The notes under the pieces were generated by a model, which did no database searches, was not told the DNA's origin, and saw only the letters and a list, made by a program, of their open reading frames with translations. From Duganella radicis (GTDB lineage Bacteria > Pseudomonadota > Gammaproteobacteria > Burkholderiales > Burkholderiaceae_D), in the NCBI RefSeq assembly GCF_009720825.1, contig NZ_WNKY01000054.1, positions 1 through 39,328 on the forward strand: DNA of 39,328 nucleotides. Direction: 5' to 3'. The translations under genes were made by a program, and so were the position numbers. This document shows positions 24,704-32,755 of this stretch, piece by piece (position 1 is the stretch's first letter; each line of letters starts with the position of its first letter).

Positions 24704-25087
24704 ATGAAAACCCGCATTGCCCTGATTGCTCACGATAAGAAAAAAGACGACATGATCGCCCTGGCCACCGAATACAAGGCCTACCTCGCGACCTGCCAGC
24801 TGGTGGCCACCGGCACCACCGGCGGCCGCCTGGCCAATGAAGTGGGCCTGACGGTCGACCGCAAGCACTCGGGCCCGTTCGGCGGCGACTTGCAGATCGG
24901 TTCCCTGCTGGTGGAGGGCGGGATCGACGCCGTGATCTTCCTGCGCGATCCGATGACCCCGCAGCCGCACGAACCGGACATCAACGCCCTGGTGCGCGCC
25001 TGCGACGTGCACAATACGCCGTGCGCGACCAACGTGGCGTCGGCACATCTGGTACTGTCTCAACTTCAACAGCGCGCAGCGCAATAA
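24704..25087 (+). CDS. mgsA: Methylglyoxal synthase
   Basis: 127 residues. Converts dihydroxyacetone phosphate to methylglyoxal and phosphate, a glycolytic overflow bypass. Active-site features: ALIAHDKKKDDM with H10, phosphate-binding GTTGGR at 37-42, GGDLQIG with catalytic D62, LRDPM and H89/D92 in PHEPDIN. It is slightly shorter than the 152-residue E. coli enzyme because the N-terminal extension is absent. It lies in a run eamA-mgsA-qor-DUF6328 with short gaps, probably one operon. Confidence 0.96.
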   Translation: MKTRIALIAHDKKKDDMIALATEYKAYLATCQLVATGTTGGRLANEVGLTVDRKHSGPFGGDLQIGSLLVEGGIDAVIFLRDPMTPQPHEPDINALVRACDVHNTPCATNVASAHLVLSQLQQRAAQ

Positions 25088-25098
25088 GGAGAACGGCG

Positions 25099-26073
25099 AT
25101 GGTCAAGGCGATCCGCATGAACCGCGTGGGCGGTCCCGAGGTGATGGAACTGGTGGACATCGATCTGCCGCCGCCCGGCCCCGGCGAAGTCCGGATGCGC
25201 CATGAAGCCATCGGCCTCAATTACATCGACGTCTACCACCGCACCGGCCTGTATCCGCAACCGCTGCCCGGGGCGCTGGGCGTGGAAGGCGCCGGCGTGG
25301 TGGAGGAGGTGGGCGAGGGCGTGACCGAGTTCCAGCCGGGCGACCGCGTGGCCTACGGCGGCCGGCCGCTCGGCGCCTATTCGGAGGCGCGCAACATCCC
25401 GGCCGCGCAAATCCTGCCGCTGCCCAAGCAGATCGAATTCGACACCGCCGCCGCCATGATGTTGCAAGGCTTGACGGTGCAATACCTGTTCCACCGCACC
25501 GTGCCGCTGAAGGCCGGCGATACGGTGCTGTTCCACGCGGCCGCCGGCGGCGTCGGCCTGATCGCCTGCCAGTGGGCGCGCGTGATGGGCGTGAACCTGA
25601 TCGGCACCGTCGGTTCGGACGAGAAGGCCGCGCTGGCGATTGAAAACGGCGCCACCCACGTCATCAACTACAACCAGGAAAACTTCACCGAACGCGTCAA
25701 GGAGCTCACCGGCGGCAAGGGCGTGACGGTGGTGTACGACTCGATCGGCAAGGACACCTTCACCGGCTCGCTGGACTGCCTGCAACCGCTGGGCATGATG
25801 GTCAGCTTCGGCAATGCCTCCGGCCCGGTGCCGCCGTTCGGCCTGAATGAGCTGGCCAGCCGCGGCTCGCTGTTCATCACCCGGCCGTCGCTGATGGCCT
25901 ACATGGCCAGGCGCGAAGACCTGGAAGCGTCGGCCAGGTCGCTGTTTGGCGTGGTCAGCAGCGGTGAAGTGAAGATCGACATCCGGCAGCGCTACGCCCT
26001 GGCCGACGTGCAGCAGGCCCACCGCGACCTGGAAGCCCGCAAGACCACCGGCTCCAGCATCCTGCTGCCATGA
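25099..26073 (+). CDS. qor: NADPH:quinone oxidoreductase, zeta-crystallin type
   Basis: 324 residues, zinc-free medium-chain reductase. GroES-like N-terminal half with GLNYIDVYHRTGLYP and GVEGAGVVEEVGEGV; the Rossmann fold has HAAAGGVGLIACQWA at 146-160; NAD(P)-binding and tail include DSIGKDTFTGSLDCL and LADVQQAHRDLEARKTTGS. Reduces quinones by one or two electrons, or may reduce other enones. AAGGAG lies 8 bases before ATG. Its stop overlaps the next start (ATGA). Placement after mgsA suggests a carbonyl or redox stress theme, which is inference. Confidence 0.93.
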   Translation: MVKAIRMNRVGGPEVMELVDIDLPPPGPGEVRMRHEAIGLNYIDVYHRTGLYPQPLPGALGVEGAGVVEEVGEGVTEFQPGDRVAYGGRPLGAYSEARNIPAAQILPLPKQIEFDTAAAMMLQGLTVQYLFHRTVPLKAGDTVLFHAAAGGVGLIACQWARVMGVNLIGTVGSDEKAALAIENGATHVINYNQENFTERVKELTGGKGVTVVYDSIGKDTFTGSLDCLQPLGMMVSFGNASGPVPPFGLNELASRGSLFITRPSLMAYMARREDLEASARSLFGVVSSGEVKIDIRQRYALADVQQAHRDLEARKTTGSSILLP

Positions 26074-26534
26074 GCACGCGTCCGGAACAGCCGGACTGCG
26101 AACCCGGCGGCGAGGGCGATTTCACCGACCTGCTGAGCGAGACGCGCATCCTGTTGCCGGGCGCGCAAATGCTGTCGGCCTTTCTGGTGATCCTGCCGTT
26201 CAACAGCGGCTTTGCGCAGATCGTCCATGTGGAAAAGCTGCTGTTTCTGGCGACCTTCTTCTTCTCGCTGACCAGTCTGGTGTTGCTGAGCGCGCCCGCC
26301 ATCCAGCACCGCCTGATGCGCCCCCTGAAAGACCGCGCCCGCTTCAAGCGCGTGGCGACGCGCCAGATCGTCGCCGGCGCGTTTGCGCTGGCGATCGCCC
26401 TGGTGCTGGGAACGGATCTGGTGATATCGGAAGTGTTTGGCGCCACCGTCGGGCTGATCATGTCAGCCCTGATGGCCTTGCTGATACTGTGCGCCTGGTG
26501 GCTGCTGCCACTGTACTTGAAGCGCAGCCTTTAG
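26070..26534 (+). CDS. DUF6328-like small membrane protein
   Basis: 154 residues. A short acidic cytoplasmic N-terminus leads to LLSETRILLPGAQMLSAFLVILPF, the signature of the DUF6328 family, followed by four predicted membrane helices (about 35-55, 62-80, 105-122 and 128-147) with a basic loop (RPLKDRARFKRVATRQ) between helices 2 and 3. Function unknown. Translation is coupled to qor by ATGA overlap. Its stop codon overlaps the stop of the convergent lipoprotein gene. Confidence 0.85.
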   Translation: MSTRPEQPDCEPGGEGDFTDLLSETRILLPGAQMLSAFLVILPFNSGFAQIVHVEKLLFLATFFFSLTSLVLLSAPAIQHRLMRPLKDRARFKRVATRQIVAGAFALAIALVLGTDLVISEVFGATVGLIMSALMALLILCAWWLLPLYLKRSL

Positions 26535-27205
26535 TTGGCCTTGGGCGCCGAGGCGGCGGCCTGCACGGTTTCGGTCTTCGGCTCGATGGTGATGTCGATG
26601 GTGCGCGGCACGCCGTTCTGGCCGGGGAAGCCGGTGAAGGCGCTCTGCACCAGTGCCGGCATCACGTGCGGCGTGGCTTGCACGCCGCTGGTGTTCTGCA
26701 CGGTGACGTCATACAGCTTGCGGCCCGACGTGTTGTTGATGGTCACGCGCAGCTGGCGCTGGTACTGGTGCTTGACGCGCTCTTCCACGCGGGTCGGCCC
26801 GTAGAAGAAGGGATCGTAGAAGAACGGACGATAGGCCCAGCGCGAATAGCCCCAGCCATAACGGCCGTAGTACGGGCCCCAGTACGGACCCATGAACGGG
26901 TATTCGGTCTGCAACACCCGCACCGGATGGTCGATGGTGAAGAATTTCATGCCAACGAGCAACTTCGGCGACTGGTTGTCGGCCACCTGATGGAAGCCCA
27001 GCTTGCCCAGTTCATTGGCGACCAGCACCTGGTAGTTGCGGTATTCCAGCGTATCGTCGGCGCCCTGCGGCGCTTCGAAGGCGTAGGACTTGTCGGCGAG
27101 ATCGGCCGGCCAGTCGTTGAAGGCGGTGACATTGCTGCTGATGGTGGTGGCGCAGCCGCTCAACAGCAGGACGGCGGCTGTCGCCAACGTGGCGAGATAT
27201 TTCAT
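26531..27205 (-). CDS. DUF4136-like lipoprotein
   Basis: 224 residues. The signal peptide ends in the lipobox LLSGC with lipidated Cys18, then ATTISSNVTAFNDWPADLADKS (split) as the mature start, typical of DUF4136 proteins. The middle has a Tyr/Trp/Gly-rich strand (GPYWGPYYGRYGWGYSRW), and the end contains VKHQYQRQLRVTI and an Ala/Pro-rich tail. Location should be the outer membrane. Function unknown. GAGGGG lies 7 bases before the ATG. Convergent with and overlapping the DUF6328 gene by four bases. Confidence 0.85.
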   Translation of the reverse strand: MKYLATLATAAVLLLSGCATTISSNVTAFNDWPADLADKSYAFEAPQGADDTLEYRNYQVLVANELGKLGFHQVADNQSPKLLVGMKFFTIDHPVRVLQTEYPFMGPYWGPYYGRYGWGYSRWAYRPFFYDPFFYGPTRVEERVKHQYQRQLRVTINNTSGRKLYDVTVQNTSGVQATPHVMPALVQSAFTGFPGQNGVPRTIDITIEPKTETVQAAASAPKAN

Positions 27206-27413
27206 GATGTTGCCCCTCACAGTAAGACGGTATTTTCCAGAGCTAAGTTTATGTCGCTCGTTCGGACCTTGCATGATTATTACAGAATGTTACCGCATCG
27301 TGGAAAGCGGCAACTTACCGGTTGGAAAGCTTGGCCAAAATGCCAATTCGGCACATCGGCCGACGCTGGTATTGGTAAAATAAGCCTTTGCCTCCGTCCA
27401 CCCAGAGCTTCCA

Positions 27414-30068
27414 ATGCGCACAGACAGCAGCCCCACGACGATCTTCCGCAAAGATTACACCCCTCCCGCCTACCTGGTAGACACCGTAGAACTGGGCTTC
27501 GACCTGGCCCCGGCGCGTACCGTGGTGGCCAACCGCATCACGCTGCGCCAGAACCCGGACGCGGCCAGCCACGACATTGTGCTGCATGGCGAAGAGATCG
27601 AGCTGGTGCAGGTGCGCCTGAACGGCCAGCAGCTCAGCGAGCGCGACTACGAACTCAGCCACGCCACCCTGACCATCCGCAACGCCCCGGCCGAGGTGGT
27701 GCTGGAGATTGAAACCCTTTGCGCGCCGGTGGAAAACACCACGCTGTCGGGCTTGTACGTCTCCAACGGCAACTTCTTCACGCAGTGCGAGGCCGAAGGC
27801 TTCCGCCGCATCACCTTCTTCCCCGACCGCCCGGACGTGATGGCCAGGTACACCGTGATGCTGCGCGCCGACAAGGCCGCCTATCCGGTGCTGCTGTCCA
27901 ACGGCAATCTGGTGGAGCAGGGCGAGCTCGGCGACGGCCGCCACTACGCCAAGTGGGAAGATCCGTTCAAGAAACCGTCCTACCTGTTCGCGCTGGTTGC
28001 CGCCAAATTGGTGTGCCAGGAAGAGCAATTCAAGCTGGCCGACGGCCGCGAAGTGCTGCTGCAAGTGTGGGTGGAAGAGGGCAACCTCGACAAGACCGAC
28101 TACGCCATGCAGTCGCTCAAGAACTCGATCCGCTGGGATGAGCAACGCTTCGGCCTGGAGCTGGACCTGGACCGCTTCATGATCGTCGCCGTGGGCGACT
28201 TCAACATGGGCGCGATGGAAAACAAGGGCCTGAACATCTTCAACACCAAGTTCGTGCTGGCCAACCCGCGCACCGCCACCGACATCGACTACGCCGGCAT
28301 CGAAGCCGTGGTCGGCCACGAATACTTCCACAACTGGACCGGCAACCGCGTGACCTGCCGCGACTGGTTCCAGCTGTCGCTGAAGGAAGGCCTGACCGTG
28401 TTCCGCGACCAGGAATTCAGCGCCGACATGATCGGCACCGATTCCGGCCGCGCCGTCACCCGCATCGACCAGGTGCGCACGCTGCGCCAGGCCCAGTTCC
28501 CGGAAGACGCCGGCCCGATGTCGCACCCGGTGCGTCCCGACTCCTTCGTCGAGATCAACAACTTCTACACCGTGACGGTGTACGAAAAAGGCGCGGAAGT
28601 GGTGCGCATGTACCAGACCCTGCTGGGCCGCGACGGCTTCCGCAAAGGCATGGACCTGTACTTCGAGCGCCACGACGGCCAGGCCGTCACCTGCGACGAC
28701 TTCCGCGCCGCCATGGCCGATGCCAACGGCCGCGACCTGACCCAGTTCGAACGCTGGTATTCGCAAGCCGGCACGCCGGTGGTGACGGCGCGCACCCGCT
28801 ACGACGCGGTCAAACGCAACTTCGACATCATCCTGTCGCAGCGTGGCCAGCCGGAGCAGCAGCCCTTCCACATCCCGGTGGCGGTGGGCCTGCTGGGCGC
28901 CAACGGCAAGGACTTGCCGCTGACGCTGGAAAACGGTAAGCATGAGAAGGGCGCCAAGGGTGACGAAACCACGGTGGTGCTGGAGCTGACCGGGCAGGAG
29001 CAGATCTTCCGCTTCCGCAATGTCGACGAGCGTCCGACGCCATCGATTCTGCGCGACTTCTCGGCCCCGGTGATCCTAGAATACGACTACACCGACGACG
29101 AACTGCTGCACCTGTTCAGCCAGGACAGCGACCCGGTCAACCGCTGGGAAGCTGGTCAGCGCCTGGCGATGGAGCGCCTGCTCAAGCTGACCAAGCAAGT
29201 GGCCGCGCACGGCGCCAACAACCTGAAGCTGGACAGCACCTTCATCAACGCCATGCGTTCCGTGCTGACCGATGAAAAACTGGACGCGGCCTTCCGCGAA
29301 CTGGCGCTGATCCTGCCGTCGGAAACCATCGTCGCCGAGCAGATGGACGTGGTGGATCCGCAAGCCATCCACACCGCGCGCCAGTTCATGCGCCGCACGA
29401 TTGGGACGGCGTTGCAGACCGAACTGCTGGCGCAATACCACGCCAACCAGACCCCGGGCGACTACAGCCCGGACGCGCTGTCGGCCGGCAAGCGCGCGCT
29501 GAAAAACCTGTGCCTGTCCTACCTGATGGTGGCGCCGGAACTGGCCGAGCTCAAACTCGCGCAACAGCAGTTTGAAAACGCCTCCAACATGACCGACCGC
29601 TCGGCGGCGCTGGTGTCCATGATCCACAGCGGCGCCGAAAGCGGCCCGTACCTGAAAGCCTTCTACGACGATTTCGACAACGAAGCGCTGGTGATCGACA
29701 AATGGTTCGCCATGCAGGCCTCCGCGCCGACCACCAACGTGGCGGCGGTGCGCAAGCTGATGCAGCACCCGGCCTTCACGCTGAAAACGCCAAACCGTGC
29801 GCGCGCGCTGATCTTCAACTTCACCAACGCCAACCCGTCGCAATTCCACGCGGCCGATGGCAGCGCCTATGAATTCTGGGCCGAGTTCGTGATCAAGCTC
29901 GATGCGATCAACCCGCAGGTGGCGGCGCGTCTGGCGCGCGCCATGGACCGCTGGCGCCGTTACGCGCCGGCGCTGCAAGCGAAGATGAAACAGGCGCTGG
30001 AAAAGGTCGCCAGGCGCAAGCTGTCGAACGACGTTTCCGAGGTCATCACCAAGGCGCTGGCCAACTAA
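27414..30068 (+). CDS. pepN: Aminopeptidase N (M1 family)
   Basis: 884 residues, like E. coli PepN. Cytoplasmic zinc aminopeptidase with broad specificity. GAMEN at 266-270 binds the substrate amino end. The zinc site is HEYFH (H302, H306) with E303 as catalytic base and E325 (LKEG) as third ligand. The catalytic Tyr is in TVTVYEKGAEVV. The C-terminal helical domain has the PepN block LSYLMVAPE and ends in SNDVSEVITKALAN. The 208 bases upstream are AT-richer and hold its promoter, but I could not fix hexamers confidently. fbp follows 22 bases later and may be cotranscribed. Confidence 0.97.
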   Translation: MRTDSSPTTIFRKDYTPPAYLVDTVELGFDLAPARTVVANRITLRQNPDAASHDIVLHGEEIELVQVRLNGQQLSERDYELSHATLTIRNAPAEVVLEIETLCAPVENTTLSGLYVSNGNFFTQCEAEGFRRITFFPDRPDVMARYTVMLRADKAAYPVLLSNGNLVEQGELGDGRHYAKWEDPFKKPSYLFALVAAKLVCQEEQFKLADGREVLLQVWVEEGNLDKTDYAMQSLKNSIRWDEQRFGLELDLDRFMIVAVGDFNMGAMENKGLNIFNTKFVLANPRTATDIDYAGIEAVVGHEYFHNWTGNRVTCRDWFQLSLKEGLTVFRDQEFSADMIGTDSGRAVTRIDQVRTLRQAQFPEDAGPMSHPVRPDSFVEINNFYTVTVYEKGAEVVRMYQTLLGRDGFRKGMDLYFERHDGQAVTCDDFRAAMADANGRDLTQFERWYSQAGTPVVTARTRYDAVKRNFDIILSQRGQPEQQPFHIPVAVGLLGANGKDLPLTLENGKHEKGAKGDETTVVLELTGQEQIFRFRNVDERPTPSILRDFSAPVILEYDYTDDELLHLFSQDSDPVNRWEAGQRLAMERLLKLTKQVAAHGANNLKLDSTFINAMRSVLTDEKLDAAFRELALILPSETIVAEQMDVVDPQAIHTARQFMRRTIGTALQTELLAQYHANQTPGDYSPDALSAGKRALKNLCLSYLMVAPELAELKLAQQQFENASNMTDRSAALVSMIHSGAESGPYLKAFYDDFDNEALVIDKWFAMQASAPTTNVAAVRKLMQHPAFTLKTPNRARALIFNFTNANPSQFHAADGSAYEFWAEFVIKLDAINPQVAARLARAMDRWRRYAPALQAKMKQALEKVARRKLSNDVSEVITKALAN

Positions 30069-30090
30069 TTACAATCAACGAGGGACCACA

Positions 30091-31095
30091 ATGAAACGAG
30101 TCAGTCTTACGCAATACCTGGTGGAAGAGCAGCGCCTCCACAACAACATCCCGGCAGAGCTGCGCCTGCTGATCGAGGTTGTCGCGCGCGCCTGCAAAAC
30201 CATCAGCCACTCGGTCGGTAAAGGCGCGCTGGGCGAAGTGCTGGGCTCCGCCGACACCGAAAACGTGCAGGGCGAAGTGCAGAAAAAACTGGACATCATT
30301 TCCAACGAAATCCTGCTGGAAGCGAACGAGTGGGGTGGCCACCTGGCGGCCATGGCGTCGGAAGAAATGGAATCCATCCACCCGATTCCGAACCGCTATC
30401 CAAAAGGCGAATACATGCTGCTGTTCGATCCGCTGGACGGCTCGTCGAACATCGACGTCAACGTCTCGATCGGCACCATCTTCTCCGTGCTGAAAGCGCC
30501 GGAAGGCATGGGCCAGCCGAGCGAGGCGGACTTCATGCAGGCTGGCTCGAAACAGGTGGCGGCGGGCTACGCCGTGTATGGTCCGCAAACCATGCTGGTG
30601 CTCACCACCGGCAACGGCGTCAACTGCTTCACCCTGGACCGCGAAATGGGCTCGTGGGTGCTGACCCAGCGCGGCATGCAGATTCCGGCCAAGACCAAGG
30701 AATTCGCGATCAACATGTCCAACCAGCGTCACTGGCACCCGCCGGTGCAGCGCTACATCAGCGAACTGCTGGCCGGCGACACGGGTCCGCGCGGCACCAA
30801 CTTCAACATGCGCTGGATCGCGTCGATGGTGGCGGACGTGCACCGCATCCTGAACCGCGGCGGCATCTTCATGTACCCGGCCGACCTGCGCGACACCTCG
30901 GTGCCGGGCAAACTGCGCCTGATGTACGAAGCCAATCCGATGGCCTTCATCGTGGAGCAGGCGGGCGGCGCGGCGACCGATGGCAAGCAACGCATCCTCG
31001 ACATCCAGCCGACCAAGCTGCACCAGCGCGTGCCGGTCTTCCTGGGCTCGCGCGACGAGGTGGCGGTGGTGACCGGCTACCATCAGGAAACCTGA
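30091..31095 (+). CDS. fbp: Fructose-1,6-bisphosphatase class 1
   Basis: 334 residues, full length. Dephosphorylates fructose 1,6-bisphosphate in gluconeogenesis. Metal and active-site blocks: MASEEMESI, LLFDPLDGSSNIDVNVSIG with the DPLDGSSN signature, YGPQTMLVLTTGNGV, RYISELLAGD, NMRWIASMVADVHRIL and GGIFMYPAD. AACGAGGGA precedes the ATG. Together with isocitrate lyase elsewhere in the window it supports growth on gluconeogenic substrates. Confidence 0.97.
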   Translation: MKRVSLTQYLVEEQRLHNNIPAELRLLIEVVARACKTISHSVGKGALGEVLGSADTENVQGEVQKKLDIISNEILLEANEWGGHLAAMASEEMESIHPIPNRYPKGEYMLLFDPLDGSSNIDVNVSIGTIFSVLKAPEGMGQPSEADFMQAGSKQVAAGYAVYGPQTMLVLTTGNGVNCFTLDREMGSWVLTQRGMQIPAKTKEFAINMSNQRHWHPPVQRYISELLAGDTGPRGTNFNMRWIASMVADVHRILNRGGIFMYPADLRDTSVPGKLRLMYEANPMAFIVEQAGGAATDGKQRILDIQPTKLHQRVPVFLGSRDEVAVVTGYHQET

Positions 31096-31173
31096 TTCGC
31101 AGAAAGCAATGTGATTATTGCAACTAGACCAAAAATTATCGTTTTAGGACTGGTTGCAGTGAAGGTTCTTTGT

Positions 31174-31179
31174 TAGAAT
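31174..31179 (+). promoter_or_regulatory. Likely -10 element of the tRNA-Thr gene
   Basis: TAGAAT lies 11 bases before the mature tRNA start, followed by a GC-rich discriminator (GCGGGTCGTC), as expected for a stable-RNA promoter. A weak TGGTTG is 17 bases upstream as a -35 candidate. Confidence 0.5.
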
Positions 31180-31189
31180 GCGGGTCGTC

Positions 31190-31265
31190 GCCGCTGTAGC
31201 TCAGTCGGTAGAGCAGCGCATTCGTAATGCGAAGGTCACCAGTTCGATTCCGGTCAGCGGCACCA
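31190..31265 (+). tRNA. tRNA-Thr (anticodon CGT)
   Basis: 76 bases with encoded CCA. Acceptor GCCGCTG pairs fully with CAGCGGC; D arm GCTC/GAGC; anticodon loop TTCGTAA gives CGT; the T loop is TTCGATT. The T stem ACCAG/CCGGT has one A-C mismatch by my folding. It closely resembles E. coli thrW. A terminator follows 12 bases later. Confidence 0.96.
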
Positions 31266-31277
31266 AGGAATAATCAG

Positions 31278-31314
31278 AAACCCGTTTTTCTCGTTGAGGA
31301 AAGCGGGTTTTTTG
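31278..31314 (+). terminator. Terminator after tRNA-Thr
   Basis: A 15-bp stem with two G-T pairs: AAACCCG (31278-31284) pairs with CGGGTTT, continuing inward TTTTTCTC with GAGGAAAG to a 3-base loop, ending in a run of T to about 31313. Confidence 0.85.
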
Positions 31315-31407
31315 TCGCCCATCGTTCCGGCGAAGCGAGAGCAGCCGTGATGGACGGTCTGAGCAACGCGAGCGTAGGGTGAATGCCGGGTGTGATTTCT
31401 TAAATTA

Positions 31408-31575
31408 GTCTAAACCGCTCTGCTTCGATCCAACGAAGTCTATTTAGGGCTGAAATTGGCTCCTGTATGTCTAATGGAGTCTAGAAGATCAGAGACAAAG
31501 TCTAAAAAGGTCTTCTTTTCGAATGAAAAAATCTAGAACGAACTAAGTTTCGTTTCGAAGGTCTAACTTTTAGAC
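31408..31575 (+). repeat. Left array of GTCTA motifs with 30-31 bp period
   Basis: GTCTA starts at 31408, 31438, 31469, 31500 and 31561, and ATCTA at 31531: successive steps of 30, 31, 31, 31 and 30 bp. A second, looser half-site often lies exactly 10 bp further on (GTCTA at 31479, GTCTT at 31510, AACTA at 31541, and inverted TAGAC at 31571). The last unit forms the perfect inverted repeat GTCTAACTTTTAGAC just before the ribosome binding site of the following gene. The steps equal three helical turns, so all sites face the same side of the DNA. The stretch 31315-31407 before it shows no gene and no recognised element. Confidence 0.85.
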
Positions 31576-31596
31576 TTGTCTGGAGAGGAGTTCATC

Positions 31597-32079
31597 ATGG
31601 GATTCGTAGCGAAGCGCCACGTCGAAATACCAATATCCGACTTCATGGACCTTGAATTTCATTTGATGGAGACTCGCCCCGGCGTTAATGCCGAAGACTT
31701 TTTGGCTGAGTTGCTTCATCGTTGGCTGGCGATTGAGATGGAGCGAGCCTCGCTGCAAAAGAACGGCCGGGCGATGCGCGGCTTTCAATGGAAAAATCTC
31801 TTTCTGCCGGACGGGACCAATCTTCGTACCTGCTATCGTCACACCATTGCGTACGCCAAGGTGGTTGGCGATCGCATCATCGCGGACGATGGCGAGGCGT
31901 TGACGCCCTCTGTCTTCGCCAATCGTCATGGGGCGGGGCGCAACGCCTGGCGCTTCGTGTGGTTGCGCTTCCCGGGCAATGATTACTGGGTGCGTGCTGA
32001 CGAATGTCGGGCGCAGAAGAATCCCGATCGAACCGCGCAGCATGTGCGTGGCAGAGATTACGAGGATTTGAGTCTATAA
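31597..32079 (+). CDS. Unrecognised 160-residue protein, probably DNA-binding, between phased motif arrays
   Basis: 160 residues, start after GGAGAGGAG at 6 bases. I do not recognise a named family with certainty. Residues about 8-48 (HVEIPISDFMDLEFHL, then AEDFLAELLHRWLAIEME) could form a ribbon-helix-helix: one strand and two helices. Residues about 58-150 contain GFQWKNLFLPDGTNLR, AKVVGDRIIADDG, LTPSVFANRHG and RNAWRFVWLRFPGNDYW, a pattern reminiscent of RAMA-like domains, which are predicted to bind modified DNA; that is a weak resemblance by eye. It is flanked on both sides by arrays of phased GTCTA/TAGAC sites, with the nearest palindrome 22 bases upstream of the ATG. This suggests a self-regulating protein that binds these sites. 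The gene is lower in GC than its housekeeping neighbours, suggesting transfer. Confidence 0.75.
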   Translation: MGFVAKRHVEIPISDFMDLEFHLMETRPGVNAEDFLAELLHRWLAIEMERASLQKNGRAMRGFQWKNLFLPDGTNLRTCYRHTIAYAKVVGDRIIADDGEALTPSVFANRHGAGRNAWRFVWLRFPGNDYWVRADECRAQKNPDRTAQHVRGRDYEDLSL

Positions 32080-32251
32080 AGCAGTCTATAAATTAAATCC
32101 CAGCACCAAATTTGAGAGTGTTCTAGACTTTTGGCGCGCAGAATGCGACTGATTTAGACTCCAGCTCCGATTTTCAGGACTTTTTTAGACAAGCCTCTGC
32201 GGATTTTGGACTGTCTTAGCCTTCGTTAGTGTCGTTTAGACCGTTATAGAC
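32072..32251 (+). repeat. Right array of TAGAC motifs, inverted relative to the left array
   Basis: TAGAC starts at 32124, 32155, 32186 and 32247 with TAGCC at 32217: steps of 31, 31, 31 and 30 bp. Ten bases before each there is a GAC-type half-site (GCGAC 32145, AGGAC 32176, TGGAC 32207, TAGAC 32237; the one at 32114 is degenerate). At the gene end, AGTCTATAAA occurs twice (32071-32080 and 32083-32092) in the left-array orientation, overlapping the stop codon. Overall orientation is mirror-image to the left array. Confidence 0.85.
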
Positions 32252-32306
32252 GATCAGGCGAAAATACCTCCGGCACAGCCACTTCTGCGGTGTATTTGGC
32301 GTCTTG

Positions 32307-32464
32307 TCAGGCCGGCTTGGCTTTGCGGGTCAGCAGCGTGGCCGCCGTCAGCGCGCCGAGAATGCCCAGCGTCCAGGCGGCGGTGCTGCCGGAGAAGCCG
32401 ATGGCGGTGTCGATCGCCAGTTTGCCCGCCTTCGGACCGGCCAGCTCCAGACGGCGTTTGGTCA
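32307..32464 (-). pseudogene. 3' fragment of a hemerythrin-like gene
   Basis: The minus strand encodes TKRRLELAGPKAGKLAID and the rest of the C-terminal membrane helix of the hemerythrin-like protein at 33337-33921 (its residues 144-193), ending AKPA-stop instead of AKPI-stop. The four-helix hemerythrin domain is missing, so the fragment cannot bind iron. The open frame continues upstream to a TTG at 32609 through unrelated sequence without a ribosome binding site. It is part of a 152-bp duplication. Confidence 0.85.
32313..32464. repeat. 152-bp direct repeat, copy A
   Basis: Matches 33343-33494 at 151 of 152 positions (G at 32341 versus A at 33371), offset 1030 bp, same orientation. It covers the 3' end of the hemerythrin-like gene. 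The two copies enclose the unidentified segment and the toxin-antitoxin remnant. Confidence 0.95.
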
Positions 32465-32755
32465 CAGCGTGGCATTTCGCTTGGTAGGTCTCTGCAGGGG
32501 AACTTCCGCTGCCCCCAAAGCCGCCGCATGACACATACTCAAGTCTTACAGACTGCTTGCGCCCGCACCAATGTGCTTGTCCAGAAATCTCTCTACACTT
32601 GCCCGGCAATCGATACGATTCTTCGCCAACTTTTAGCTGTGGCCTTCATCATCACTCTGGCGAGCCGGTGCTTCTTGGCTTGAACGTTATGCCGGGGACA
32701 ATCGCGTTTTCGCCGCCGCATGCTCGGCATGTCGGCGTTAGTGATCTTATGGGGA
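32465..32755. other. Intergenic segment with no recognisable gene
   Basis: About 290 bases of mixed composition between repeat copy A and the antitoxin gene. Short open frames exist on both strands, but none has a plausible ribosome binding site or recognisable sequence. No hairpin terminator, IS end or integron attC core was evident to me. It probably came in with the toxin-antitoxin remnant or is debris. Confidence 0.5.

Noticed and set aside
31408..32251. CRISPR array
   Set aside because: The repeating unit is only 5 bases plus a loose 5-base half-site; there are no 23-40 base identical repeats and no cas genes, and the two arrays are inverted around a gene.
31190..32312. tRNA-Thr as an integration site with duplicated 3' end
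   Set aside because: I looked for a second copy of the tRNA 3' end (TTCGATTCCGGTCAGCGG) to the right of the arrays and found none, and no integrase gene is present.
32465..32755. Integron gene cassette with attC site
   Set aside because: GTTA-type cores near 32690 and 32736 do not fit the GTTRRRY/RYYYAAC pair and no folded attC structure was evident.
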